A DNA stretch of 64,000 bases. Origin: Spodoptera frugiperda. Lineage: Eukaryota; Arthropoda; Insecta; Lepidoptera; Noctuidae. Position 1 is the stretch's first letter. Every line of letters starts with the position of its first letter. The DNA lies in NCBI RefSeq assembly GCF_023101765.2, contig NC_064239.1, positions 4,278,001 to 4,342,000 on the forward strand, in the 5' to 3' direction. Made by a program: the position numbers and the translations under genes. The notes beneath the pieces are model-generated. The model saw only the letters and a program-made list of their open reading frames with translations. It was not told the origin of the DNA and searched no databases. Positions 1 through 13,200 of this stretch are shown piece after piece.

Positions 1-370
1 ATATTTTCTTCGTTGTTTTAATGCATGACAGAATGACAGATCTTACTACATGATCATGAACGCTATGATAGCTACCAATGGGTCGTAAGTAACAAGTCAA
101 CTAGCAAGGTAAACACATTTTAGAAAAACCTTAATTATAAAATAAAACATCAACTATAGCGTTGCAAGAATATGGACTTACACGAACTACTGTTGAATAT
201 AACACGTTATTTTTGTCTTTTAAACAACTTATAATCAATTGATATAATCACGTCTTACACATTCTATAAACTAATGACTTTTAAAATGTTGCGCAACCAC
301 TTGCGCAAACAACTACAACTGTGACATTATTTGCGCAAATCACGTAATTCTGGAAGAAATCTTTGTGTTA

Positions 371-494
371 ATACAAGTTTTGCTTTACGTTTGAGAGCGT
401 TCGGCGCTGATTGGTCGGTTTTTTCGAGCCGGGCAATCAAAGCGCCAAACGTGCTCTCGTTTCGATTACTTTAAACGTAAAACAAATTTGTACT
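371..494. repeat. MITE-like inverted-repeat element
   Basis: The two ends are imperfect inverted repeats of about 45 bp: TACAAG-TTTTGCTTTACGTTT on the left, the reverse complement of AAACGTAAAACAAATTTGTA on the right. Inside these, the arms GAGAGCG..GGCGCTGATTGG and CCAATC..GCGCC-type sequence also pair. No coding capacity and no clear target duplication. Confidence 0.55.
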
Positions 495-992
495 CAGGGT
501 ACTGGTTTTGAAATAAATGCATATAATTGTAATGCATCCTTATATTCTAATACAACACTTACAAAACAACAAAGTAGACGTTTTATATTACATTAATCGT
601 TTTTATTTTCTTTTAACAGTATTATACACTATAACAGTAGTTCGTATACTCAGCCCACACAAATGTATAATAACAATTGCCTTAAATACAACAGAATACA
701 GTTTACCTAATTATTTATGATTTTATTATGACTCATAATCTAGTTTGCATAGACAGTGTAGAAATACTATGTCACTGATCAATAACACAATAATATACGT
801 ATAATTTGAAAATAAAACTCAGTCTTATAGTGCAAGACTAGGACATAACATTACAACAGAACATCTTGCAAAACCAATAATATTAATAACTGGAATTCAT
901 TTAAAAATATATTAAAACATTTAATAAATAACAAAATTATTATAAAAATCACTCATTTGGGATACAGTTAAAATAATAAGGTTTTAATGCTT

Positions 993-1109
993 CTAGGCGA
1001 GCCTACAAGTCACCGTTCACCTGAGTTAATGAGAATGATCCAAAATTATAATCCTAAGTTCCAATCTATCTTGCTTCTATCGATCTGATCCAACTTGGCT
1101 CGCCTATAG
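993..1109. repeat. Short inverted-repeat element
   Basis: CTAGGCGAGCCTAC near 993 and TTGGCTCGCCTATAG near 1095 are inverted copies bounding about 117 bp. This looks like a very small non-autonomous element; it could be chance, because the arms are only 13-15 bp. Confidence 0.35.
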
Positions 1110-2770
1110 GTAGATTATGTCGTCACACAAATAACAACACAGTAGACAATATTACTTCTATACAGTCTATTCGACGCGACGGCTTTATGCGCCCGCGCAA
1201 TGGAAGTTTAATATCATAATATGAAGGAATGTCACCAGTAGAAATTCTAAGAGATTACAAGATTAGTATCTTAGCGTTAATTTAACATACGGAAACTGTT
1301 AGCACAGATATTCCCGACAGTGCCTAAATAAGTTAAAAATCATGGTAACTACGTCATTATATAAAGTCGTTTCATAGAACTTAGATCAGATAATTGCATT
1401 GTATGTGGATTACTTTACGGAGTTATTTTCCTTTCACTTAGAAAATAATAAGTAACCAACATGATCACTGATCATAATAATTCGTGCTTGCAATGGTTCC
1501 AACTAAACTTCCCCGTAAAGTAGACAACTCTTCCCCAGCTTACAACCTAATATTCGATACTCAATAGTAATCAAACAACAAATACAATATATTTAGTAAA
1601 TACATTCGTTTCCCGAGTTACAGTAAGTGTTCGTTTAGTAATTTAGTGAAATACAAATTAGTGTTTTAGTAAGTACTTATCATAAAAATCGATTAAGCAT
1701 ATTTTATAAAGTTACCTTTAAGAATGTAAAAGTAATCACGAATAAGGAATGTTTATGAGATTACACAAAGTAAATATCTTGAGATAAATTTACCGAGATT
1801 ACAAATATTCACGTGCATAATAATGCAGTACATAAATGAGTACTTGGATAAAAATTGGAGGCTCCTCCAATAACAACGCAGGCTGTACGATTCGATATCA
1901 AAATAAATAATATTTATCACCTCGTATATTGCCCTCCTTACAAGTTACACGTGACTACACAATATACATCATATATTATTGGAACCTTAATTTAACCTTA
2001 CTTCAGATAAACGCTACAAATATTAAAGCAAATGTAATCGTCTACATTCTGGGAATGTACCGTTTATAAAACAGTATACCTATTTATTTACAACGGAAAT
2101 TATAAAAATACATCATTATGATCAATTCAAACGATAATTACATTTCTCTACGCTACATTAAGCTACAACATCAAACAAAACAAACATTTAAAATTGATAT
2201 CTTTGGAAGAACAATGACAGCCACATACAAGCGAAGCAGCAACACTCGCGCCCTCTCGGACCGCCGACACAGACTACTACAGCCAATGTCACATGTATTG
2301 TCCGTTACGTTACGTTACGTCTTCAACTCTTTGGCAATGTCAATTTACAGTTACGGTGTCTGTACAAGTCATTCTTACGGAATTGGTTACATTTGGAACA
2401 GGACTAACAAGTCCTGCGGGAGACTGGCTTCAATAGTGAGACAAATGGTGCTTTCAATATGTAATCATCACTGGCTTCCATTGTAAAATAGTTCTATGAA
2501 CTACGTCAGTCACTAAATAAGTTTACAAAATATTACTATTGATACGGGTCAGATATGAAGGGATCATGATAAATTGTTAACATCACAGATACGTCAGTTA
2601 CAAGAGATTCGATGAGAAAGATGTTATGTGGGACTACTACTCTTATACAAGTTAACATAACACTAGCAAGGGGTGATGTAATAGTTACAATTACAAGAGA
2701 TATTCCAAAGAATCCTACGGCTGACTCACATTACAAATCGTGGTGTATTCATGTTCATTCTCACATTAAA

Positions 2771-2776
2771 TTTATT
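2771..2776 (-). promoter_or_regulatory. Poly(A) signal of syntrophin
   Basis: TTTATT on the plus strand reads AATAAA on the minus strand. It is the first such hexamer downstream of the syntrophin stop, about 240 nt away. Confidence 0.5.
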
Positions 2777-3016
2777 TTCATGTAACGATTTACATGTGAA
2801 AAATCACACAAAAATTCGAAGTAAAATTCTTCGCTGCCAATGTAAAAGGTAACATTCGGGTTGAAATATTTAGCATTCCGCCACGTTCACGGGTGTAGTA
2901 CGATAACAGTCGCGATCTATATAGAGATGCGACGACAGTCCTAAGGAAAGGTTTAGGTGAGACTAGGCCGCGTAGTGTATTGGCCCGGGCTGGGCGGGCG
3001 CGGCCGCGGGCGCGGG

Positions 3017-6000
3017 CTATAGCGGCGGCGACGCCGGCTCCGCGCCCCCGGCCCCGCCCAGCGAGTGCACGCGCGCAGACAGCAGGTTGTGCAGGATGAA
3101 CACCGCGGGCTTCGGGCTGCCCTCCATGTCCAGCTCCTGGCCACACAACGCATTAACGCGTATAGTAAATACTAAACTTTTCATTGCACGAGGATAAAGG
3201 TAGGTCTTTATTCAATAGTGAACATCTTCTAGCTGATGGAGATGACATTAGAAATACTTACGACAGTGTCGTCATCAGCGAAGTGTAGCCAGAGTGCGGA
3301 GCGGTCGTCGTCTGCGGAGGCGCGCAGCGCGTGCAGCGGGCGGCGGTAGAGCGCGCGCGCCCCGCCGCGGCCCAGCGACCCCGCCGCCTCCCACACGCAC
3401 ACGCCGCCCGCGCCCAGCGACAGACGCGCACACGCGCCGCGGAAACGGCAGCCTGGGGATACACACATATTCATATAAACTCATTTTTCTTTATTTCTAC
3501 TAATTTCTGCCAGCAGCTTCCGCATGCAAGCTAGTCAAATATATCAGGATCATTTTTTTCCTCTAAACTGGCTATCTTATTAGCAACAGATATAGTAATG
3601 TAACTCACGGAAAGTAAACTCGGGCATGGCTCGCACGGCGTGATGCGCTCCGTCGACTAGTGCCCCGGCTACGGCGGCCAGGTCGTGCGGTGTGTCAGCC
3701 CTGAGCGCCCGCACGGCGAGACCGGCCGGTGTCCCGGCGCGGAGCCCTAGGGCTGCGGCCCCGCCCGCCGCGCGCCGCCACCACGCCAGGCGCGTGGCTG
3801 CCAGACCGAAGCACTCCGCGGGGGCACACCACGCCTCGCCAGACCAGGGCGCCGCCTCGTACAACCTGGAATACAATCACATTACTCTCGCGTAAGGAAA
3901 ACACAAATGTATCTTCAAAATATTTTCGATTTCATTACAAAACAACGAAGTTTCAAGAACTATGCAGCGGAAAAAAACGGTTTACCAATAGGCTTAGGAA
4001 GCCTTCGGTCATGTCTTCTTTCCAGTAAACATAGATGATGTAATCGTTATGATGTCATCAACAAACACTACAGTCTAGACAATAAGCTACCATGGAGATA
4101 ACACATTAAGATAAAGATTAAAGAGAGATTAAGAGAACAAACCATAACATACCTAATTTCGCGGTCGGTAATCGCAACAAAAGTGGGTTGCCAGCCATCT
4201 GCTTCGTCAGAGCTGTCCGAACCGCCAGATGCACTCATCTGCAAGTATTTAAAGATTTCTTTCAATAAATATACGACCAAATGATGTTACTAAAGAACAG
4301 GTGAAACAGTAAAATAAATTATATCTCACATGATCCTGTGGGGGTCGCCTAGCCAGCCAGCCAGCGTACCGCACGTCCCCCAGTAGCGGTCGCAGCCGCG
4401 GCCTGGCCCGAGCGAGCGCGGCCCGCGCGGCGCGGCGCACGGCGGCGTGCAGGGCGCGGTGCCACCCGGTCGCACCCTGAGCGCTGCTCGCACGCAACGC
4501 TAGGGCGTGCACGCCGTCCGGAGAGTAAATCTCGATTGTTCTCTCCTCTATTAACAGAAATAAAAATATATTTATATGAGATGCATAAGCATAATATTAT
4601 TGCCATATTTCGTGTTTATTTCTCAGTGGTATAGTCCAGATTTGTACCTATTGCAAGGCATTAAGTTTTTTTTTTCTTTCTTATTTCTAAGTTAGGCTGT
4701 TTAGTCTAGTTAGTTAGTTCTAATGTATCAGCACTAGTAACTTTCGAACTAGAATGGAACTTATTCCATTCCATTGGGCTTGTGCTCACATTCAGCACTA
4801 AATGAGAGTTAAATCAACTTAAATCCAGTCTGTATTTAATTACCTGGATCTCGATGACGTAAGTTTTTGGCGATGCATGCCATCAACAAGGGTACATAGC
4901 GAGTGTCAGCGCGCCGGCGACGCGGTGATGGAGGTGAAGGTGGCACATCTGCCATGAAACCTCGCTGCAACTCCCATCCCACTTCGCTAATGATTGACGC
5001 CTTTCTGAAGTATGGAGTCACCTCACGGAGGTACTTAACTGAAATTAAAAGTGTACTCTCTTATAGTGTTGAACATTTTGCTAGTTAAACTATGGTACAT
5101 AATTTTCTGAATAATGTTTCAAGTTTCTCTTTGAAGTTTGGTTCCTTGGTCATGTCATGTGTCAAGAATCTCATCATATTCTAATCATAATATGTAATTT
5201 GAACACATTTGAACCTCTAGTTTTACATACTTTTAACTTTAACTGATCTCATATAAATGAAAGTTTTATAAAAACGAATCTAAGAGAAATGTTTTTATAA
5301 AACTTTTTATTCTTTTTACTTATCAATAACTAAGCATGTTTTTATTGTTAAATAATATAACATTATGTATATTAATATTAAATAACATATTATTAACTAC
5401 TTTCTATTATGTTAGGTAAACACTCCATAATATCAAATAAGTAGGTATATCTTTATATAACTTAAACTAAATTAAATTGAAATGATTGAATCTAATTATT
5501 GACCAGAAGACTAGCTATTTCTTCGGTCAGAAGATAAGCATTGCCATTCAACGTGGCAATGCGGCCAGTCTTTTGGGAACATTCCCCAGTCACAGTTATT
5601 TTTAAATTATTTTTCATTGTTTTAGTTTTAAATTATAGTAAGTTATACATATTTTTTTATTACTTGTTTTATTTCACATGGATTTAAGTAGCAATAATTA
5701 TTGATGTATCTAAACTAAAATAAATTCTCAGCATTTGACTCTAGAATATTGAGTATGCAGTGACTTTATTTAGGTAGCTGCCACTTAATGCAGCCCTGGA
5801 TAGTTCAATTAGCAGGTCGGCTTCACTGAATGGGTGTAATTAAGGTCAATATAGTTAGCCTATGCTTTGTAACTGGCTATGTGTTAACACTACTGCATTC
5901 TATTCTAGATACTCATGAATCATATGAACCCACTCACCTTCCAACTGCACCATTTTCCCAGCTCTTTTCAATGCTTTCACTGCCTCCTCATGTGTAGCAT

Positions 6001-6433
6001 CCTTCAGGTCCTCACCATTCACAGATAGTATAGCATCACCAACATATAACTGTTCTGTAAGATCAGCTGCCATGCCCTTGAATATCTTCGATATCAGTAT
6101 AGGCATATTATTTTCTATGCCACCTTTTATTGATATTCCCAAACCATTATTGTCTGACTTCACCACTTGTACTAAACGTTTCTGATTCGCAATAGCTTCA
6201 GGAACTTCCGTGAAGTCACTGTTTGGAGTCTCCACATTGTTGTTATTCAAGGTGCCGTTCAACGTGGTCGTCGCATCGTACCCATCATCGAGACACACGC
6301 TCAAATAATCCTCTTCCAGCGTACAATGCACGCGATACCAGACGCCGCGTACTAGCGTCTCCAGTAAGCCTGAACGTGAACATGTTGCACTGGGACTGTC
6401 ACTACCCCCACTGGAGGCTCCGTTCTCCACCAT
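3017..6433 (-). CDS. Syn1: Syntrophin (alpha/beta type), complete, 7 exons
   Basis: Adaptor protein that binds dystrophin and related complexes at the cell cortex and recruits channels and signalling proteins through its PDZ domain. Coding exons in order: 6433-5938, 5038-4844, 4547-4330, 4238-4153, 3865-3609, 3452-3262, 3136-3017. All have GT-AG borders and matching phases, giving 520 residues. The first half of the split PH domain begins at the SGLLE..RG motif (residue 21). PDZ spans about 86-169, with the GLGISIKGG ligand loop and the VGDAILSVNG core. The PH1 second half follows (VTPYFRK, SEVGWEL), then PH2 with the ITDREIRLYEAAPW motif, and the syntrophin-unique C-terminus (ELDMEGSPK..FILHNLLSARV). 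Start: ATG at 6433, giving MVENG; an in-frame ATG at 6472 would add 13 residues. Exons 3 and 5-7 are very GC-rich while exon 1 is not. The symbol assumes the alpha/beta-type insect paralogue; the gamma type is less likely. Confidence 0.95.
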
Positions 6434-7836
6434 CGTTTCTCTTGTTTTCACAACAAACAAGAAAAAACCCAAGAGCTCACGATTTTATTAAATTCATTCA
6501 CGATATTTCTGATGCCACAGATATATCTCACTTCATTTTATAATTAAACATTGACTACTTAAGGCTACATAAAAAACAAACGCACTTTATTAAATTATCA
6601 TGATAAAATACGAATTTATTGCACAATCGATAGGTACCTATACAATTTTGACAGCCCGTACGCCCCTGTCGCGTATACCACAGATGACAGTATAAATCAT
6701 ACCATAGATAGAAATAGTTTGCGTTATTCAAAGACAAGAGTAAGCTTCCTTACTCCAAATCGAATGAATGATCAAATCACAAACACTATTACAATTAAAT
6801 AAAAGAAAATACTTACTTCCTAATACTAAATAAAAAATAATAATTTTTTCACGGATATTGATACTAATACGAGCATGCATGAAAAAACTGATGACTGTTG
6901 ATGAAGCGAAAAAGGTATGAGTCGTAGCAATTGGCAACCCATTGTCTCTGCCTACCCCTATGGGAGACAGGCGTGAAGTTATATAAGTATGTTTGATATT
7001 AATAGTGATTGGTATCTCGTGTTAACTTAAATCGAATCAGATTCTTTTCAAAGCGACCGATTATAAAATTCTATTTATAATGATGAGACTATGGACATGT
7101 TTACTCTTCTGCCCCTCAATAGTCAATAGTTTAGTTTACTTTACTGTGTATACTTACAAAAAATACATGGATAAAAGTCACCAAGAGAATAGTTTATTTT
7201 CATGAGTTCATAGAGTATCTGATAAAGAATACAGAGTCGGTACTCGTGTGTTAAATCGGAGGCGCCACTGTAGTACGACGGTAGGTAAAAAGGCGACTTT
7301 GTGTGCTTCGACAAATTTTGCACTGACTTTGCCAAATTAACAAATTATATCTATGTACCTATAATCTTATTGTTCATAACTGCTACAACCACCAGTCGTG
7401 GATCGTGAGTCTGATATAACGCGCACTTAAAACAAAAATGCAAAAAAAAACTGAGAATAGAACTGAAGAGTTTTAGTGGTAACACTCGTTTTTATGTCGA
7501 AGATGTCGTGGGGGCCCGGAGATTTAAAACACCCGCTTGAGAGAGTGCGGGTTCGAAACCTATCAATTGCAAGTACCAATGTGACTTTTTAGACACCACT
7601 TACAAACGGTGTAGGAAAACATTGTGAGGAAATCTGAGCTTATAATTTCTTATCATAAGTTTGAAATCGCCAACCCGCATTGAGCAAGCGTGGTTATTAA
7701 TACTCAAACCTTCTCCATGTGAGAAGAGGCTTTGATCAGAAGTGGCCACTTATAGGGTGATGATGTACTCGTTTTTATTCGTCAAACGAGGGTGATGTGT
7801 AATTATAAATTAATTATAGAAAACTTTTAAAAATTA
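6434..7836. other. Intergenic between syntrophin and the Ror gene
   Basis: Upstream of syntrophin, so it should carry that gene's promoter and 5' UTR, but no clear TATA or initiator could be assigned. It contains a SINE tail fragment near 6935-6985 (TGCCTACCCCTATGGGAGAC) and the SINE-like copy at 7505-7765. No supported gene. Confidence 0.5.
7505..7765 (+). repeat. tRNA-derived SINE-like element
   Basis: An RNA polymerase III B-box-like GGTTCGAAACC follows a tRNA-like head with the GTGC/GCAC pairing. The right end (GAAGAGGCTTTGATCAGAAGTGG..GGGTGATGATG) resembles the tail of RTE-type LINEs seen elsewhere in moth genomes. Not a functional tRNA: no complete cloverleaf. Confidence 0.5.
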
Positions 7837-7842
7837 TTTATT
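7837..7842 (-). promoter_or_regulatory. Candidate distal poly(A) signal of the Ror gene
   Basis: TTTATT here reads AATAAA on the minus strand; another lies at 8409-8414. The 2.4 kb between these and the Ror stop at 10284 has no other gene, so it is probably a long 3' UTR. This is inference. Confidence 0.35.
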
Positions 7843-10283
7843 ACAGAAATACAATTTACATCTAAGTAAGAAACTAAATGTATCACATACAAACAAAAAG
7901 TCTTTGGCTAGTACAGGAAGTACTAAATATAAACATTTATAAAAAAAAACGTTATAAAAATGGATAACCGGTAAAATTTCAAAAAGAAATTGGATAGGTA
8001 AACAATAAGTTATTATAAATGTACACTTAAATTACGATTAGGTACTAACAGGCAAGCGACATGTGCTACCAACATACATTACAAAGGTGAAAAAATGCTG
8101 CCATCTTGCTAAATCAATATTATTGGAAGATCATGTTTGATTTGTTGGTAACACTATGCTTTAAAAACAAACTGCATACAATGAGATCGTATTCTAGAGT
8201 TGCCAGTATTAACGCCGATATTCGTCATTACAATCATCAGTAAAAATGTCCAGTTCACGGCTGTGAAGCATAAATTTTCTAAAATAAGTACAATATTGAC
8301 AATTGTGTAGTTGATATTTTCAGTCAGTCTTATAAGCTAATACAACATTAGAATTTTGAAATACTTATTTACTTGGAACACACGCTGCTTCAGACACCAC
8401 TTACACATTTTATTATAATAAAGTATTTTAATCATATTACAAGCAAAAATACATGGTCTAAAATAGAAGGATAATTCTAGTATAAATAATTTCCACTTCC
8501 CTATGGCAAACAGTGTGAAAACAACAAGTTTGTAGACCTCCCATTCTACAAAAGTTGGCTAGCTTTTTATAAATCATAAAAATTACTTTAGAAGTAGGTA
8601 CATACATACTATGTATTATAAATTAAAAATATTTTAATAAGTAATAGAGATCTAACTTGATAAATTATGTACTTGAATACTTAAGTTTAAAAAAAATTCG
8701 TACGTACATAAAATGTAATTACGATCCCCTATCTGATGTAATATAAATAAAGAATTAAAATATAAGAATAAAATAAAATTAATTTAAAATTTACAACTAG
8801 TAGCATGGATTAGGCGGGGTATTTTTAGCTGTTGTAGGTACCATTTTATAAATAGATATCTCTAACACATAATAAAATACAATAAAGGCTGACATATGAA
8901 ATTACGATTGTAACTAAATTATTACGCAACGTAACATTAACGTATTTATGCTATGTCTATTATGACAAACTGTAACTATCAAATATATCCCGAATCATTT
9001 TTTTTGTAGCTAAAAATGCATACAATAAATTAATCTAAAATAAATAATAATTGACAACAAAATGATCAGGGTTCCGATATATATCCAACGACTTTTTGTT
9101 ATATATTATATAGCAATTTTGCCTAATCTAGAAGAAGGTTTCATGTTTTGGATTCATTTGTCTGATTTTACACACTATTCAAATAAACCATTAAATGCAT
9201 ATTACTTTAAGTTTATGTAAAACATGCAACAAATATATAGGTACACAAATAATACTATAAAATATCAACATGATATTCATACAAAATGGATATATTTCAA
9301 ACCCTGAAAATAATAAAATCATAACTCTATTGTGGTCTTACTTGAACTTATAACTAAGTAAATAGATAAGTAAAGCCAATTGAAACATTATGTACTTTTT
9401 CTCATTGTACCTCTATATCGAATAACTCATTAGGTACTCATTTACATATAGTACACAACCATTATTAAAACTACACCTTACAACTATGTAAAATAAAGGA
9501 ACTATTGGGAAACACTAATTATGGAAACATTGGCAGTATTGCGTCAGTAAAGGTCCACAGACCCGCATCGTACGCATCGCACGCAACGGATTTTAGTTTG
9601 TCTTGTATAGAAACTCATACAACTGCGTCCACTGATCCGCATCATCGGCAATGCCTACATGCGATGTGTACCGATGACGTCATACGGAATGCCGATGCCA
9701 AAAATCCGAATGAAAGTGGTATCGGCAATCCGATTGCTGATACTCGCTTCGGCAATCCGATCGCTGTCGATACAGTGGACGCAGTCTGAAAAATTAATCC
9801 GTTTGATGCGATTCGTCCGATGCGTACGATGCGGATCTGTGGACACTTACCTTAAAACGGAGACAGGCAAAATTGTGACTTAAAACTCGAACAATGTAAC
9901 AAAATAGAAATAAAAACTTAACTTCGGAAGTGTCATGAATCATCGAGCATTGATTATACGTCTGTGATTCGACGGAAGTGGCTTACACAATCACATAACA
10001 TTATGAAGACTAAAGTGTTACAAAAACTACCTCTTTTTACAAACCTAACTTACACTAACTTCTTATTTAAGTGTAAAATGCACGAAGCATCAAAGTAAAA
10101 CATGTCAAACATTGGCTATCTATTCTATCAAAGAGTAGGACACAAATGAAGTGTAAATACGCGAAGCAAGTCAACTTGTGTAGTGAACATACAGCACAAT
10201 GGCTGTCGCAATCGACAGAGCGAAGATTTTCGTTGCGTATCTTATCATTCCATTTATAAACACTCCATGATTTGTACCATCTC
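7843..10283 (-). other. Probable 3' UTR of the Ror gene
   Basis: AT-rich, gene-free stretch directly downstream of the Ror stop codon and ending at candidate AATAAA signals. It carries the MITE at 9547-9850. No open frame here resembles a known protein. Confidence 0.35.
9547..9850 (+). mobile_element. MITE, family 1 copy A
   Basis: Begins GTAAAGGTCCACAGACCCGC and ends with the inverted GCGGATCTGTGGACACTTAC, with further pairing of GCATCGTACGCATCG-type arms. The same element occurs at 58781-59097 in the opposite orientation. About 304 bp and non-coding; the open frame across it is an artefact of ATCGG-rich repeats. Target duplication not clear. Confidence 0.75.
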
Positions 10284-13200
10284 TTAAATTTCGTTACCAA
10301 ATTGTGAGTTGGGTAATATCCTAACCACTGTATCTTTCGTACCTACTTTTTCTGTATCGATGAGCGATCCCGAGCTATGTTTCTTTGTCTTGGGTGCAAG
10401 AGGTGGCACCTCACTGCACGTGGAACAATTATCATCTGTAACTTTAGAGCTAGAACCTGCCGCGCTGAACTTTTTCAGGCTGCCCGTGGCCAGGGAGCCA
10501 TTGGATGAGGAGCAGTGTGGTGGCAGTAAAGGTACCCGCTCCTGCAAGTCTCGGCTGGAACCTGATGGCCGGTGCCCAAAACCACTGCTTCCAGGCTCGG
10601 AAGCTGCGATTTCTGGACACCCGCCCATATTTATCCATTCTTGGATCCTGAAACAATGGTTTTGCAGATTCAGAAACCAGAATTTGTAGAAAAGAAAAAA
10701 ATATCTTAGAGACAAGTGTTCCAGCACACAAGCCAATTCAAGGCGAACCGCTAGTATAATAATTGTTAACACAAAATTATTTATTTTCCAAATTCAGACT
10801 TCGATAACACTCTTAAGAGAATTGAGACCTTCAAAGTAAACAGTTTTACTTACCTATTAACAATTTCCTCGAAGTTAGGTCTCCTCTGCGGCGTATGTTT
10901 CCAACAGTCCCTCATGAGTGCGTACATTGGTGCCGGGCAGTTTGCTGGAGCCGCGAGTAGCTCGCCCCCGCGCACCATCGATATGACTTCTTGATTGCTA
11001 TATCTGTGAAAAGAAAGAAATTGGAATAATAATGAGTATTCAATATTCAATTATGCATGTATGTACATAAATTAGTCGATAGTTAAGTCATTATTTTCTT
11101 ACCCATAATAAGGCTGCAATCCATAACTGTATATTTCCCACAATACTACTCCATATGACCAAATGTCGCTTTCTGTCGTGAATTTACCGTAAAGTATAGA
11201 TTCTGGTGGCATCCACCTTACTGGCAGTAAACTCTTTGACTGTACCTGAAAAATAAATAGTATTAAAAACATTAGTTCAACATTTCCATTGCATACAAAA
11301 AGTTAGTCATAATGCAAATCGATATGTATCAACACTTTCAATAAGTGAAAGGAATGAAATAAGAAAAAAATATATGAGCTTGTATCGCAAATTCCAATAT
11401 GCGTGATGTTCTAAGATCGTCAATAGATAAGTAGCATAAAATATTCGCGCAGTGTAAAATATTGCATGCTATGCATTCATGGCAATCAGTAACCATTAAT
11501 TACATTCTTTATTCATGCATACAGATAATGCACGTCAATATAATTACGGTGACATTTTAGTTTCTTTTTTCAAATACATATCAGAGAAAAATACTCACTC
11601 TATAATAATCTGAACTATAGATATCTCTTGAAAGACCAAAATCTGATATTTTGACAATAAAGTCGTCAGAGACAAGACAGTTTCGAGCCGCAAGGTCCCG
11701 GTGAACATAATGATGTGAAGCAAGGTATTGCATCCCAGATGCAATGTTATTCGCGATGTTTAGCAATCTCATCGGCGGTAGACCTTTCCCAGAGGGTGGC
11801 GCACGGCCCATCAGAAACTCGTGGAGATCCCCTCGCGCCATAAACTCAAACAACATACATAAAGGCTCTTCTCTCAATGCTACACCAACAATACACACTA
11901 TGTTATCATGAGTTAATTCAGATATCAAGTCTATTTCTCTTCTAAAGTCTGCCTGTGTTTTAGCTGAAGCATTCTCTTTCAATGCCTTCACAGCAACAAA
12001 CTGTGTTTCACCATTCTTTTTCAGGGCTCCTTTATAGACTTTGCCAAAAGCTCCTTCACCCAATTCTTCCAAGAATTTGATTTGTGATAGAGAGTATTGA
12101 GGAATACGAAGCACTCCATTGCCTCTGGTATTCCTGGTCAGGTGGGGCTGATTGGCTATATTGTTGGTCAGGAGTTCACTCATTTCTATTGGTGAATTAA
12201 GTCTAGAATTGCCATAGATGTTTTTATCAGCATTGGGTAAATTAATATCTCTAATTGTGGAAGCATTATTCTTATTTTTATGTCTGTAGCACAAACAAAT
12301 AATAAATCCAATAATTGTAAGAGTCAATAGAAGAAAAACTATGACAATGTAAATCCAGATTTTGTGAGCACATTTTGGAATATCACAGAGCTGCTTGTCT
12401 GTTTTACCATCTTTCTCAATGATGCACCACGGCTGCTCTTTAACACCTCCAGGATTTCTACAATAACTGTGTGTTCCAGCAAGTTCAGGATAATCCGACA
12501 ATGTGACATGTAGTTGTTTAGACCACTCAACACAAGGCATGCCATTATTTGCTATATTGACTCGCCCTAAGTATCCACTTCCATTTTCCCAGTAACATTC
12601 ATCGTCAGATACCATTACTGCTCCAATACTAATTCTCAAACAGTCAGGATCATTTTCGGGAAGGTCTTGGCATTCCTCTAGAGTTAACTGCTGTCCTATA
12701 TGTGGATGTCTCTTAGCTATAGCATACTCTTTCTGGCAAAGTTCATTCTCCAATATTTCACAATCTTGTTTACAGACCCTTCGTAGAACTGTCGAGTTAT
12801 AACGGAAATCAAACATTGATGCAAATGAGCTATTAGAATCCGTATACATACTAGGTAGTTTGCCAAATGGCAAATTTTCAAAAACAATTTCATGTAGCTC
12901 ATTATCATTGATTTTAATTGCAGGATCAGACTGGAGAGTGAATAGTTTTCTAACCTCCTTATAGAACTTACTGTTGGTAACAATAGGATCTCTACAGATT
13001 GGGAATGTTGAGTAACAGAGACTGGGCACGGCATAGCCCTCACAGCGAGGACTTATATCATTAGAATATTTAGTGACTTGGAATGCTTTCAGCAGTTTAT
13101 CTTCAAGAGCTTCCTGGCTGGTATTGTAAGGTATGTATACAAATTGACCCTTCAAATGTTCTGCACACACACTTCCTAAATATTCTTGGCATATTGGTTC

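Larger units (their letters stand above)
1..2770. other. Intergenic, no supported gene
   Basis: AT-rich sequence with frequent stops in all frames. The few open frames of 60-120 codons have no recognisable domain and no splice context. It lies downstream of the syntrophin stop and may include the end of its transcript. It holds two small inverted-repeat elements (371-494 and 993-1109) and a short GTTAC microsatellite near 2310. Confidence 0.6.

Noticed and set aside
2118..2486. 122-codon open frame on the plus strand
   Set aside because: No signal, domain, splice sites or poly(A) signal; composition like surrounding intergenic DNA.
3229..3534. Several overlapping long frames on both strands
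   Set aside because: Shadows of the GC-rich syntrophin exon 6; GC-rich coding DNA has few stops in other frames.
5510..5590. Reverse-transcriptase-like peptide (ISIAIQRGNAASLLGTFP)
   Set aside because: Resembles a peptide I have seen in repeat-derived frames, but it is too short and has no flanking domain; probably a repeat fragment in syntrophin intron 1, not listed.
9505..9883. Open frames rich in ATCGGC-type codons
   Set aside because: Both strands are open because of the inverted-repeat MITE; no start context or homology.
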